Part shown: positions 32,667 through 45,500 of the stretch, one piece after another
Position numbering within the stretch: position 1 is the stretch's first letter
Layout of the letters: each line of letters opens with the position of its first letter
Assembly: GCA_963922205.1 (NCBI GenBank)
Contig: CAWUHX010000036.1
Coordinates: forward strand, 1,364,001-1,428,000
Origin: Romanomermis culicivorax
Lineage: Eukaryota > Nematoda > Enoplea > Mermithida > Mermithidae
Length of the DNA stretch: 64,000 bases
Direction: 5' to 3'
The notes under the pieces: model-generated
The model's database searches: none
Told to the model about the DNA's origin: nothing
Seen by the model: only the letters and a program-made list of their open reading frames with translations
Position numbers and translations under genes: made by a program

Positions 32667-32820
32667 ATCGGTTCATAGATTCCCTGGTTTGTTGATTGAT
32701 TTACTGATTAGTTGGTTCACTGCGACTGATTGGTTCACTGATTCCCTGACTGATTGGTTGGTTAGTTGATTCTCTGGTTTATTGGCCGATTCCCTGACTT
32801 CTTGGTTAATCTTTCAATTC
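32667..32820. repeat. GGTTGGTTGATTCCCTG tandem array, right block
   Basis: The stretch resumes the array of 15,090-15,951 (GATTCCCTGGTTTGTTGATT, CTGATTGGTTGGTTAGTTGA) immediately after the X-family right terminus. It degenerates past 32,820. Confidence 0.85.
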
Positions 32821-32939
32821 TTGATTGCATTTTCTCGGTTAAAGTCGGTTCATACACAAAACATGATCTGGTGCTGAGAATCAAGTCATCTGGTACCAAA
32901 GTCGCCTCATCTGGTACCGAGTTGCATCCAGTTGATCCT

Positions 32940-33166
32940 ATTGTCCAGGTATTGGGGCGGACAATCCCAAAATTTGGGGTGGGGGTACAAAAATTCCCAA
33001 AATTTGGTGGCTCCCCAAAAAAGCCAAAAATTTCAAAAATTTTCCCAAAAAAGCTGAATCTTTCCAAATTTTTTCGAGTTGGGGAGTCCCAACATTTGGC
33101 TATAGGGTTCGATGAAGTTGGAGGATCCTCTCAATCCCTCCACGTCCTGTCATCATACATGTAGTT
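32940..33166. mobile_element. MITE, diverged member of the CATACCTGTAA group
   Basis: The body is the inverse of the copy at 14763-14982 (GTCCCAACATTTGGCTATAG). Flanking 8-mers TTGATCCT (32932-32939) and ATGATCCT (33167-33174) match at 7 of 8. The termini CCAGGTATTGG and TCATACATGTAGTT are poorly conserved. It lies about 150 bp upstream of the RING/B-box gene start. Confidence 0.6.
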
Positions 33167-33312
33167 ATGATCCTGAAAAGAGAAAAATAAAAGTTTGTTT
33201 CAAGTAGCTCCGCTTGACTAACCGATTTTCCCCGTTTTAAGGATTAGATCGAACGGTAAATTCTATTCTATCAAAAAATATATTAGTCTGTTATTTTAGA
33301 ACCGAGTACCAA

Positions 33313-33543
33313 ATGACAGAAGACCATTTAACAACCGTGCTTCGCGACGATTTACAAAAATTATTCGAGTGTCCCGTTTGTGTTCAAGTTTTCCGTAATC
33401 CAAAGCTGCTGCCATGTGGTCATTCTGTTTGTGCCGATTGCTGTGCTCAATTGAATAGAGATCGCATTTCTTTGCTATGTCCAGTGTGCCGACGCCCGTC
33501 AACAACCTTAGCCGATCGATTGCCTATCAATTTTGGGCTTCGG
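33313..33543 (+). CDS. Gene 1 exon 1: RING finger
   Basis: Contains CPVC, CGHSVC, C and CPVC in C3HC4 order (ECPVCVQVFRNPKLLPCGHS) followed by LPINFGLR. It ends CGG|GTATCA in phase 0. The next residues, DLVN, match the ELVN at the same junction of gene 2, as in TRIM proteins, where a similar string follows the RING. Confidence 0.82.
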
Positions 33544-36500
33544 GTATCATGAATTTTCATCCAAAGATGTAATCCATCTTCTGACCCAAAGCTCTAAAAT
33601 ATTGTTCGTATTACGCGTAAATGTTCGGATGAAAATTTCGTCTCATTTTTCTGAAGCCGTGAATATATAAACACGGATAACCTGATTTTCTTGAAAACTA
33701 ATGCAGACATTTTCAATCGGGAAATCGTTTCAAAAACTTCCGAATTATGCTTTGCGCTTTTTCAGGATCTGGTCAATCATTATGTCGATAGTGATGATCA
33801 GAAAAAATTTTCTTGTGCGAATTGCGATCGGAAAGTCACAGAAAACGATTGCTGGTCTTGCGACGATTGTAGCAAAATCGTATGCAGTTTTTGCGCTATA
33901 AAACTGCACACATTACATACATTGAAAGAAATTAAAGACTTATTGCGCGATAAAGAAAGTGAGATCAACAAATGGCGTGAAGACGTATCTCAAATTGGTA
34001 AACAAATTCAGTCGATGCGGCAACAAATCGATGCCAACGAACCTCGAATGAAAACTGGGTTGCGACTTTTAACTAGCACTGTAACTAAAAAATTGATGCC
34101 CCAGTTGGAGAATGAACGGAAAAATTTGATCTCTGAATTGAGGTAATGTACACGATGTCCAGCAGAAGACAAGTCACACATGAATATTAGTAAGAGAGAT
34201 TTCCGGATTGTTTGTCGTAAAAATGATAAACCTACTTTGTGCTCACTCAATTGCTTTCCATTCAAATCTGAACTGCTTTTAATTGAAAATATTGTCTATT
34301 TTCAGAAGATTAATCTTTCATTTTGAAAGGCATGTACGTGTTAGAAATCAACAAATATGCAAGAGAAAAACGATATAGTCCGGATTCTCAAAAATTTCTG
34401 GAGTAAGATACTCTGTTCCAGAAATATCCCCGTGGAGAAAATACATTTTTGATACCAATCCTGGTATCTTCGAAATGTCCTTGATTCCATTATTATCGTT
34501 GTGTAATTTAAATTTTTTACCATCAACTTCACCGAAAGAAAATGGGAACTTTTCTAGATAAAAACTATGTTAATATCAATACTACAAACTGATTGGCACC
34601 CGTGTCAACCCGGTAATAATAACGCGTTTTATTTATACAATATGCAATTTTCCTCAGCAATATTCAAGCTCGTTGTAATTCGGTCAATGCTGTACGGCTA
34701 ATAATGGACGATTCTAAGATTTGTCAGGACTTCAACTGTTTGAAAAACGAGCACCAATCATTCCTAGAGAAACAAAGAAAATTGTTGGAACGTCAAACAG
34801 AAGTGGTCGGCGTGTTGAGGAGATGCGAAGCGACTTTGGCCTCTTATGTAACCAATCAGCCCACCATTGTTGATAATACGATTACGTTTTCAACTTTTTT
34901 GGGTATGATAACGTTTATGATGCTATTTTTCCGGCAAACTTGGAGCAGTTCTTGAGAAAGCAACAGCTCGACTGTCTCGAATGCAGCTTGACCTATTTTC
35001 CTATTTAGTTATTTAAAAAACTTTTTTATTTATATTTTAGGCCGGAATAACGCTTCTCCCGTCAACCACGAGGACATGTCAGTAGACGTTGATTGGACTT
35101 CTTCAACCACTAGCCACAATAGAAGGCGTCCATGCGATACAACATTTCGACTTCGGATGGCCACCAACACATCGCAAAACGACGAACCGAGTTCGACAGT
35201 CAGGCTGCGAAGAACATGTCGTAAGTTTAAATTTAGGAATTAATCGAAAGTGCTCGATGTTGCTATAAGGTTGGGATACTTAGATGAGTTTTTTTCAGTC
35301 AGGGCCGAATTCCTGAACGTGTGCTATGTTCTGGACGAGAGGCATGCTAAGGTCGTGCTAAGTCTAAAATTTAGCATGAGCCTGCTAAAGATATGGACAA
35401 TACGTGGCTGTTGATATTTAGACCTGGTGCAGGTTTAGCGGCGTACTAAATCATTCTTTCGCGTAAAAGATCATTGAAATAGTTGGCTTCATTGATTTTC
35501 TCAATGATGTATTAAAATGGAAAATTTATATGCATATAATAGTGATCAGCCGAACTGATATTTTCGAATTCTTCGGGGTCCAAGATTCATAGTTGTGCCA
35601 TTTTTCAGAAAATATGGTTGCAGAGCAGTGTTTTTTTTGTACAAGCCTCTTGGTAGCTTTATGGTTATGATTATGAAGATCGGCCAAAAGATCTTTGTAC
35701 GAAGAATTTTTTTTGTACGCTCAATAAACGGTTTTTTTTAAATTTTTGTACAAGAGTTCTTCCAGATATCACTTGAGTTCATGTCCTCCGTATATAACAT
35801 AAAACTACACGACATAGAAAAATGCAGCTCCTGTTTTGTCTTGTCATTCCTGAAAAATTGATGGGTTCATAAAAATCAGAAATCAAAAACGGGTTCAAGT
35901 TTTCTGTTCGAAAACATGTCTTTATCATTTTACAAATCAAAACAATTTACTCATACTTTAGTAAGTTGAAAAAACATACAGGGTAAACTCGAAGTTTCTG
36001 AAAATCACTCCCACAATGTTGCTGAATTCAAACTCGGCTTCATGTTCAAAAATATAGTTAGAGAAAAGTTGTAAAAATTGAGATTTTTACTTCATAAATG
36101 CACCAAAATTCATGTTTTTCATGTTGGACCCTCAACATTTGTCCCCTTTTCCGAAAAATTTTCCCTCAAAAACATGATTTGTGGAAAAACAATAGATATA
36201 ACACGATACGGAGAATTATAAAATATAATATGGCACGGAACAATTTTCTGTGTTTACTGAAATCAGAGCAAGAGAAGCGTTTTCTGAAAAGGTAATATCG
36301 ACAAAATCTGTTTGCATTCTGTACAAAGATAATGAAAAATCTTTCTATGGAGCCAAAAATGTTTGTCTCGTACAAAAAACACTGTTGCAGAGAACTTATT
36401 TATAAGTTTTACAGGTGCTCAAATCAGGGTTTTTCCCGTACAGTGCGGACTTTTTTTGAGCTGTGCGGAAAAATTTTTGGGCATTTTCCGAACTGAACGG

Positions 36501-39500
36501 AAATTTTTTTGCGCGTTTCTACTGGTCGCATTGATGAAAATGTGCATTTTGTTGCAATTTAGAAAATCAAAATCTGCTATTTTTCCGGCGCTCCACGCCG
36601 GCAATCACGATAATTTATGATATTCACTACACAACTAAGCTGAAGTTTCATTTCATTTCTCTGCTATCCTTGATTGTTTCCATGAATCTGTTATGCGTCT
36701 ACTAGAAAGAGTAAAACTCGACACTTTCTTTGAAAATATAGTGACAATTGGAATTTTCGCGATGGATACGAATTCGTTCGTGACCGGACGTTAAAGCGCG
36801 GGACAATAGAGTGCTGTTATTAGAGCGTGGACATTAGAGCGCAGATGATATAGCGCAGGACTTTACAGCACAGGACAATAGAGCGCAGGGACATTAGGGC
36901 GCACGTCAATAGAGCGCAGGGACATAAGAGTGCAGAACATTAGAGCGCTGGGACGTTAGAATTTATTTGAAAAAAACTTTTCTTTTCGGAGGATCGTTCC
37001 CTGGTCTGCTATGAACACGTAATTCAAATTGTTTTTGAACATGAAAAAAGAATAGTAAGCAAGCAGCTTCATTTCAAAAGCTTACAAGCAATTGCGTGTG
37101 TCATTCTGAATGCGAGTTAGAAATTCAAGATGAATTCAAAAATAACAGAACGAAACCATTTGATTCAAAGGTCAAATATTTGCGATTTTTTGTGTCTTTT
37201 GCAACTTTTGTATGAAAGCTTTACATACCCCATCTTTTTACTAACAACTCGAACAAGCATTGATTCAGTTGTTTATCTACTCAAAGTGTTTTTACAGAAT
37301 GGATTAGAGGTAAATCCTATATGAGCCACTGGATAAAAAAATGTAAGAATATGATCATTGAGAGTGTAGACGACGCTGAGGTATAAAAAGAATGAAAGAG
37401 AAAGACACAAGAAAGTAAGAACTAAGAGAAAAAAGATATACGAAAAATAGAGACGGAGAAAAGTAAGCAAAGTGAAATAAGAGAAAGATAAAAATTAAGA
37501 AAAAAACAGAAAATGCTTTGACTTGAACTTCTCCAGTAATGAAAAGATGTGCAGCATTTTTGGGCTGAAATGTAGTTATTTTTCAAATTATTTTATTTTC
37601 GGCTTTTTTGTTTTGCTCTAATGTAATGTTTCTGTGCTCTATTGTCTCCGCGCTCTATTGCCCTGCGCTCTAATGCGCGTGCTCTATTGTCCTACACTAT
37701 AATGTCCATGCGCTCTATTTTCCTGTGCTCTATTGTCCTGCGCTCTAATGTCCCTGTACTCTAATGTCCGCGCGCTCTAATGTCTCGGTACCGACTTCGT
37801 TGATTTTTCTCACATTTCTCAGTACATTTATTTAATGCCATAATTTTTTTAGGGAAAATCTAAACCGAGAGTATACAAATTATCTCTAAAATACATTTCC
37901 CAACATTTCAGAAGCTTTTATCCCTTGTCTATCACTCGTACAGGAATTAGATCCTTAGACTCACATTCACAAAGGAAAATGAGGCTAACCTGGTGTAAAT
38001 TCGTCGCAGAACATATCGTGCGACGTTATGTTCCGTGTAGAAGAAAAAGTATACATGTGGTGTATTTTTACCAGGTAAAGCTAATCCGTCTTTGTGAATT
38101 TTCATTGGGGTGTGTAAGATCTTCTGGAACCGTATGTCAAAATCTAGCTTCTGCTTAATCGACCCCATAAAATGGTAATTTTTGTCTAGGTAACACTTAG
38201 CCCACATGTTAAGAATGTAGGTGATGCTATTTTTATATAAGCTATAGGGGTGTATGGTGTACCAATTTGTGTTCTAGAAGCATCTACCTAGCACTAGCGG
38301 CTACTATTTTTCAAAATATGGATCCTGTTTTCTGTGTTGTCATACCTTTTAGGCGGTGCATACTCTAGTCTCTACACTGAACATTGCCTAGGAACACAGA
38401 AAAATCTTACAACATGTTGCTCTGATGAACTTAAATCTTAATTTTTCGTTTTTTCCTATTCCTATTTCTAATTATGAATGTTTTATTTGCATATTTTTCA
38501 GCATCGTCAGACAATCGACAAAGAATTTTTCCAGATTTGCTAAATCGTGGAAATGAAAATGAAAATATGAATACCAATCCTCAGCAATCGAATCCCAACC
38601 ATCAGTCAATGTTCACCAGTGACGAAGATGTTCTGTTAGCGAGTCAAGCTCCTCGATCGTATTTTAGTCGGAGTAATGACAGATTCCGTTCGACTGGTGA
38701 GATGTTAAATTTAAACTTGCTTATCTATTTCAGTTGATCGGGTGGTCCAAAAAACGATCCAAATAAAAGGTCTATAGTACATTAGCCAAAAGAGCCAGAA
38801 TGATCGAGTTTTGTTAATCAGATGCTGCTCTAGTTTCTCACCTCAAACTGCATTATACCTGTAGTTTTTCATTAACTGTACTCATTTATAGCGTTGAAGG
38901 GCCTCCTAGCTCGCGTCAGAGCTGTCGCACTACTGACCAGTGTCGGGGCAGGTGCGATCATCCGGACTAGTGCTCACCAAACACATGGATTGTGTGAAAC
39001 ATCAGTCCTACAGAAGACATGTAGTATTACAATAGTGAGCCGCTGCTTTATTGATAATTAGGCTATCCGCATTTATCGGCCATTGCCATGTTAAGCTTAC
39101 TGTAAATATCGTCATTGTTCCAGAAAAATTGACTGTTTTCTAAGATTTACAGTTGTCAATTGGGAGCTACAGAGGGATCGAAAATTTATTCAACTTAAGT
39201 TCAAAATTAAGTCCTCTTAGATAATGATTTCGCTGGGCGTTTTTCATGCAGAACTCTACTCGTACTCTTCATCCTATTTTTACTAAATTTTTTAATTTTT
39301 CTGGAATCTGGAACACAATAATGCATGAAAAACCACATAAATTGGTGGTTTTGCATCAGACATGCAGGGCAAAAATTTTTCAGGGGGGAGAGTCCATGGA
39401 CTTTTTTCCAGGGGGTAGGGGGTGGGTGAGCAAAAAAACAAAAAAAGTTCCACAAGCCTGTTTTTCATACAAAATATGCACAAAAATCATGAAAAATGCT

Positions 39501-42500
39501 GTCTTGAAAAAAGTTCAGGGCGGGGGGGGTGTTTTGACGATTTTTTTTTCAGGGGGGCCAGGGTCTCAGGTATGGGGGTTCACCCCCACCTACCCCCCTA
39601 TGTACATGTATGTTTTGCATTCAGCTTTACCACATACTCTCTAAATTCGGATATGTATGAAATTCTGACACATGATAGTATAGTTGTTTTGCTATCGCAT
39701 GCAATGGATTAGAACCCCATATCTGCTGTAGTACAATGGCCTCTATTCAGTATCTGGTATCACAATTCCCTATAGTCTAGATCGGGTACTGATCTTCAAT
39801 TTGTATCCGATTCACTAAGGACGTTACATAAATTTTTCATAGGTTAAGTAACATTTTCCAGCCAATAAATTTTCATAGAATAAGAAGCATTTTTCAGCCA
39901 GTAGATTAAACGATCTTATGAGTCAATTCACATTAATCTGTATTTACATTCAGTGCTTATATGATCATAGTCCTATCACATGACCCAGTGAAGTTTTTGC
40001 TTCAATTTGTTAATGAGTACTCAATTCGAGGAATCCTCGGGCATTAATATAACAAATTAATATTTTGACCTTTCTGTGCCATTTCATAATGATCAAGAAT
40101 ATTTGGAAAATGGGTTCATGTTCTCAAACTATTCAAGGAAAGAAGAAATCTGACCCCTATTGTTGTCCTGAGAGATGCAACTGTGAGGACCATTAGTTCT
40201 TATGCATTTAAGCTTATAGTTTTGAAAAAATTTTAATCTTTGGTAAATTCCTTCTTCAGCAACTTGAGTTTAAAGCAAATACCTCAAGGATTTTCTTTTT
40301 CTTAGCATAGCTTTCCAGGTTATCTCCAATATTATTGATTGCAGTTTTGTGTCCAGTCATTGACAAAAACTCTACATAGATTGTTTCTTCTAAATGTTCA
40401 GCTGTTGAAATTTTCACTTCATTAATTGCATCAGTCATTTTTCATACAGTGGTTAAACTTGTGCGGTAACTTTATAATCTTCAGTTGCATTGGTGGCAAT
40501 GTAACTACAGTACATCGCTTTGGTATTCGGCCTTAGCGCATTTCGTTACTTGAACATCAAAAAGTGTACTGCTGTTACTTTACAACTTTTCACTTTGCGC
40601 AAGGTCAGGGGATATGGAATCTCGGGGGGGCTGGTGTATGTGCATGTCATTGTTAGTTTACCTCTAGTGGTGTGCGCCCACCCATGTTTTTTGGTTTTGT
40701 ATGCCTATCACAAGGTCCCAAAATAATAAATATTAGAAAAGTCAAATGACTTTTTGTGCATTATTAAATTATAATATTTTGTCTAGCTCTTCTTTAGTTG
40801 AGCATTTATAATTAATATACTGTTCGAGTATGATAATTATTCTCTATCAATATTACTATAGTGTTCAACTATAGTAGTTACTCTTGAATCACTTGGGGAT
40901 TCACTAGTTGTTGAGTAGTTTCTTCTATAGTGGTAACTCGACTGCTAAGGAGAAATCAAAGTTGTATAGGCAGTGTCAAAAACTGTTGCACGAACATTCT
41001 AAAACACCATTGGCTTATATAACTTGGTGTTATCTATACTATTACTGTATACTGATACAGTAATCCCTTACATAACACCAAATTGTCTTGCAACATTGTG
41101 TTGCAGTGTCATTTTCAGTCTTCCACAACTGTTTTAATGTCACATTAAATTCTCACTACTTTTACAACCACCAGTAAGCATGTTTCCACCGGTTTGTAGC
41201 CATATGCGCCAGTTTCAATTGCACTTTCCCATTTGCGCCCTAGCCAATTGTGCCGATTTTCAAGTGCGCCATTTTTATTTGCGCCATGTTTATAATGCGC
41301 CAACTGCAATTGCACTTTTTGCAAATGCGCCGCCTTTGTGTTTTGATTCATCATAGAAAGGCAATGGATGCACCGGTAATAAAAAAAAGTGACAAAGATG
41401 ACTATTGTCTCCAGAAATAGTTTAGGAAGCATTTTTTTACAAAATTTTTCCGATCCGAAAATTTTTGCTGTATGTTTATTTTTCTCAGAGTTACGTAGTT
41501 AATCTATATCACAGTTTAGCTACTGCAAATGATTCTATGATATGATCATGATTCATATCCTACTTCTTTCCCTTCCCTTACAACTCAGCTCAAGCAACAG
41601 TGTCAGCTAATCGCCGCTGCTGCTGCTGCTCAACCTCCACCACCTCCTTCACCTATTCAGCAAGTTCCTACTGTAGTACTGCAACCTACCTCATCTATCA
41701 CCATGAGTTCGGTTCCTCAGTTACCTTCTTCTAGTGTCCCCTCTTCAACTACTGCTACAACATCAACTTCTGTACCCTCCACATCTGCTACTACTTCAGC
41801 TCCTTCTACGTCATGATCTGATTCTTCATGGGCCCTACCAACTCACAGGCCTGTGAAATACTTCACACCTAAGATGTTGATGGACCCTCATATTTTTGAT
41901 CTTTTATTTCGTCTTAATGTCACACTCTCGACTGGCATTGCTCAATGAGCTAAGGAAGCAGTTCTCAGTCTCTATCAGCTGTTTAGTGACACATACAATG
42001 TAAATGTCGCTAGCGCTACCGACCATGCCATTCCTGACACCCTATTGAAAACTATCCTTTACTGGACACAGGGCAATTCACAGGATTTTTTCATGGGGGG
42101 CGGACTACATTTTTTTACTGGATAGCCCCAAAAAATTTTGATTTTATGCAATACACTGTGTGCATGCTGCCTCAACGGGGGGGGGTTCCGCCCCCCCCCC
42201 CCCTTGTGCACGGCCCTGACTGGATACCAATATGGTCAAGAACTTTTTGTGCAGCTTCTGCAGTTCAAATAGGTACACTCTCTCTCTTCTTGCATAAATG
42301 TCGATCATTGTCATGTTCGATGCATTATGCTACTGCCTACACCTTTCTTGTTGAAATAGTTGAAAACCTTCTTCAGTGCCCAGACAAAGCTGGCATCATC
42401 GCTGCTCAGGATTTAAGGCAGTTGGCTGTAGTTTGTCCCAAGGCCTCTGCTGAATGCACAATTACCAGTCATGCTTTCAATCAGTTTCACAAACCTTCTG

Positions 42501-45500
42501 TTTCTGACCTACCTCCTATGTTGTTACCTCCCAATTCTATACCTCCTGATTATCCAAATGTCGTAACTGATGCCAACATTCTACCTGATCAGGATCCTCA
42601 CCATTAGTGCTTCACACTTTCAAAATTTTAGGACCTGGGTACCTGCGCATTTCGGGTGTCAGTATCATCATCAGTTTTTATGCCTCTTCAATCTTATACA
42701 TAATGCATCTCTCCAAATTTTATTGTTTTCTGATACTGCATCGAGTCCAATATTTAACACAGGCATAATTTCTTGAAGACTTTTTTATATTTCTGTTTCG
42801 TGCTTCATTGTTAAAACGCATACATTTTTAGTTGCTAAAAATACGCCACAGTAACTTTTTGGGAGCCATAAGCGGCGTTGTTAACACGTTGAGTAGGTAC
42901 ATGCACTGAATTAATTAAGGAAAACACGTTCATTCACTGTAACTGCACATAAATACAAGTAATAGTATATAAATATTGCGTTTATACAATATCTTGTTGA
43001 GACCCGGGTAGCACCTGGGTTTCATTCAGAAAATTTACCTGGGTACCCGGATCTACCCAGGTACCCGAAATACCCAGCTACCCCGTGTGAAGCACTACTC
43101 ACCATTCACATTCACGTTCTGGTCCCACACTACCCATTGTTGGATAAGCAGTTAATCACAACTGTTGAAAATTTTAGTTCTTCTGCATATGTTTTGTTTC
43201 TTTTGTTTCGCTTATTCTGCTCAAAAATATAATCTCCATGCCCTCGTTTTTACTTATATTTTTTAGAGCTTTTGTACAGTTGTGGCCAAGCCCTGTGAAT
43301 TTTTTTTATATGCATATCAGTGTTTTTTTTGTCCGAGGCAAATGAAAATTTTTGAGGGCAAACAAAATTGAGGTAGTCATTTGTACATGTACAAATAGTT
43401 TTTTCTCCATTTAGGGAAGAAAATGTTGGGGATCAGATCAGACACAGAAAACACACATTTTGGTGCATTTTGGAAGGTCATAATCTCAAAAATTTCTGGC
43501 GCTTCGTGCCGGTTATAACTTTAATAATCATTAATATGTATTACCTAGCTCAGGCGCGGCTTTCAGAATGTCTACCTTCTACTATCATTTAATATATAAT
43601 AGTTTTCATCACCCCAAAAATATTATCTCATGTTTTAAATTACAATCTTCAATATTTTATCTTGATATTTAATGAAGATTTGCTCTTTTTCCTTAAAACA
43701 TTTTTTGAGAAAGATTAATACATCAACTCTCTAAACTTTTTGAAGCGGTTATTCATTTCTTAACGTAAAATCAATTCAGAAGCTTCATGTGAGTTAACGA
43801 ATAAATTATTGGTTTTGAAATTTTTCAAATAATAAAATTCTAAAAATTATGACTTTTGAATTCAAAATTTCAACCTAATTCTTGAGATAAATGTTTGGAA
43901 AATTGTTTTCCCTGCATTTCCAGCAATGTCTTTTTTGGGCTTTTAATTGTCATCATAGAGGACTTGACCATCGATTTATCATCAAATGCATTCAATTCAA
44001 ATTCATTATACTACTGAATAGTTTTCTACGAAATTTGTTCCACAATGCTTGTAAATTAGACTTGGAACTCGAAAATTTCAATTTTTTGCGCAATTTCAAT
44101 GAATTTTTTTCGTAGTTATAAATAAAATTTAAAAATTACACTGATTTGGCTACTAGTCTTTGGCCATCACATAGAGGAACACACAAGTTACCCATTTATA
44201 CCTATTTTGGTTATGTACAAATTGTACAAATGAAATATTGGCTGCTGTTTGTACATGTGCAAATGGGTCATGTACAAAAAAAGCCCTGTTGCATATTTTT
44301 ATTTGTGATGACCAATTTCACACAACCAGTTTTTGTCACTGCCGCACCAAAAGCCCCACGGGTTCGCATCCTGTGAAATTCACCTTCTTGCCATTTTCGA
44401 ATTTGTTACATCTTGTCCCTCATTTATCCGCAAGTGAGAAGAGGAAATCTCTTACACTACAATGACTCTAATACACCTTGTAGTTTGATCGCTTAAAGTG
44501 ATCTGCTGCAAGGGGGAGGGGTGTTGTAGTGTCATTTTCAGTCTTCCACAACTGTTTTAATGTAACGTCAAATTCTCGCTACCTTTACAACTACTGATAA
44601 GCATGTTTCTATCATGCTATTATAATTCAAACTAAGCAACACAATTACTGTACTCATTGCATCATGTGCCGGAAATTGGTCAGTGAAATTATTATTAGTT
44701 TTGAATTCTGCACTATCTGGTCGCCTCATAAATAAAACTCCCAGCTAATTCGCCATCATCACATCCAAGTATTATTTTAAATCCTGAAATCAGAGATTTC
44801 GCAACTTAGAATAATTTCGATTTGGTCTTATTTTCAATTGGTTTTTTCCCAGTGCACCCATTCAAAGGGTGTACGTGCCCCGGCCCAATGCAAAGTAAGT
44901 TTTAGTATTAAGGTTTGAACTTCTTGGAATTCCTGCCCAAATCATTTTTGGTTCAAAAGTAAATCTTATTCTTGGTGGTCTTGGTGGATCATCTAGCAAG
45001 AGTCTCAAATTAAAATAAAAGAAGAAAATAACTTATATAACAATTGGTGGCCCACTAATGCCACAAATTGCATTCTAAAAGAGTAACTGATGGTATAAAA
45101 AAACCACCTGGTTTTTATAAAATGATGAGTGATAAAAGTTATATCAATCGCAGATAATTTATTAATTATGGACACTAATAGTGCCAGTCACTGTTTTTTT
45201 TTGTACTCGACCTGTTTGTACTGGTACCGACGGTCTAAAATTTGTTTTTACTTCATTGGTTACACTGTGATTGATATATCAAATTGAATTTTCATACCAG
45301 AAATTTGTTTGTACTGGTACAAACAAGGCCCAAATTTTTGTTTGTACTCAAGCCAAAAAGTCTGTAAAGTACAAAAAAACCATGGTGCCAATCATTTGAA
45401 TGTTAATACTATTGCCTAAAAGTCGATTGAGACAAAATTATTAGTAATAATACTGTTGATCCTAGAAAGGCATTAATGTGAATGCCTCTTTCCAATACCA

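Noticed and set aside
38892-39060. Open stretch after an AG that could be gene 1 exon 6
   Set aside because: The acceptor has a weak pyrimidine tract, the content differs from neighbouring exons, and the alternative exon at 51391 continues in the right phase to a clean terminal exon.
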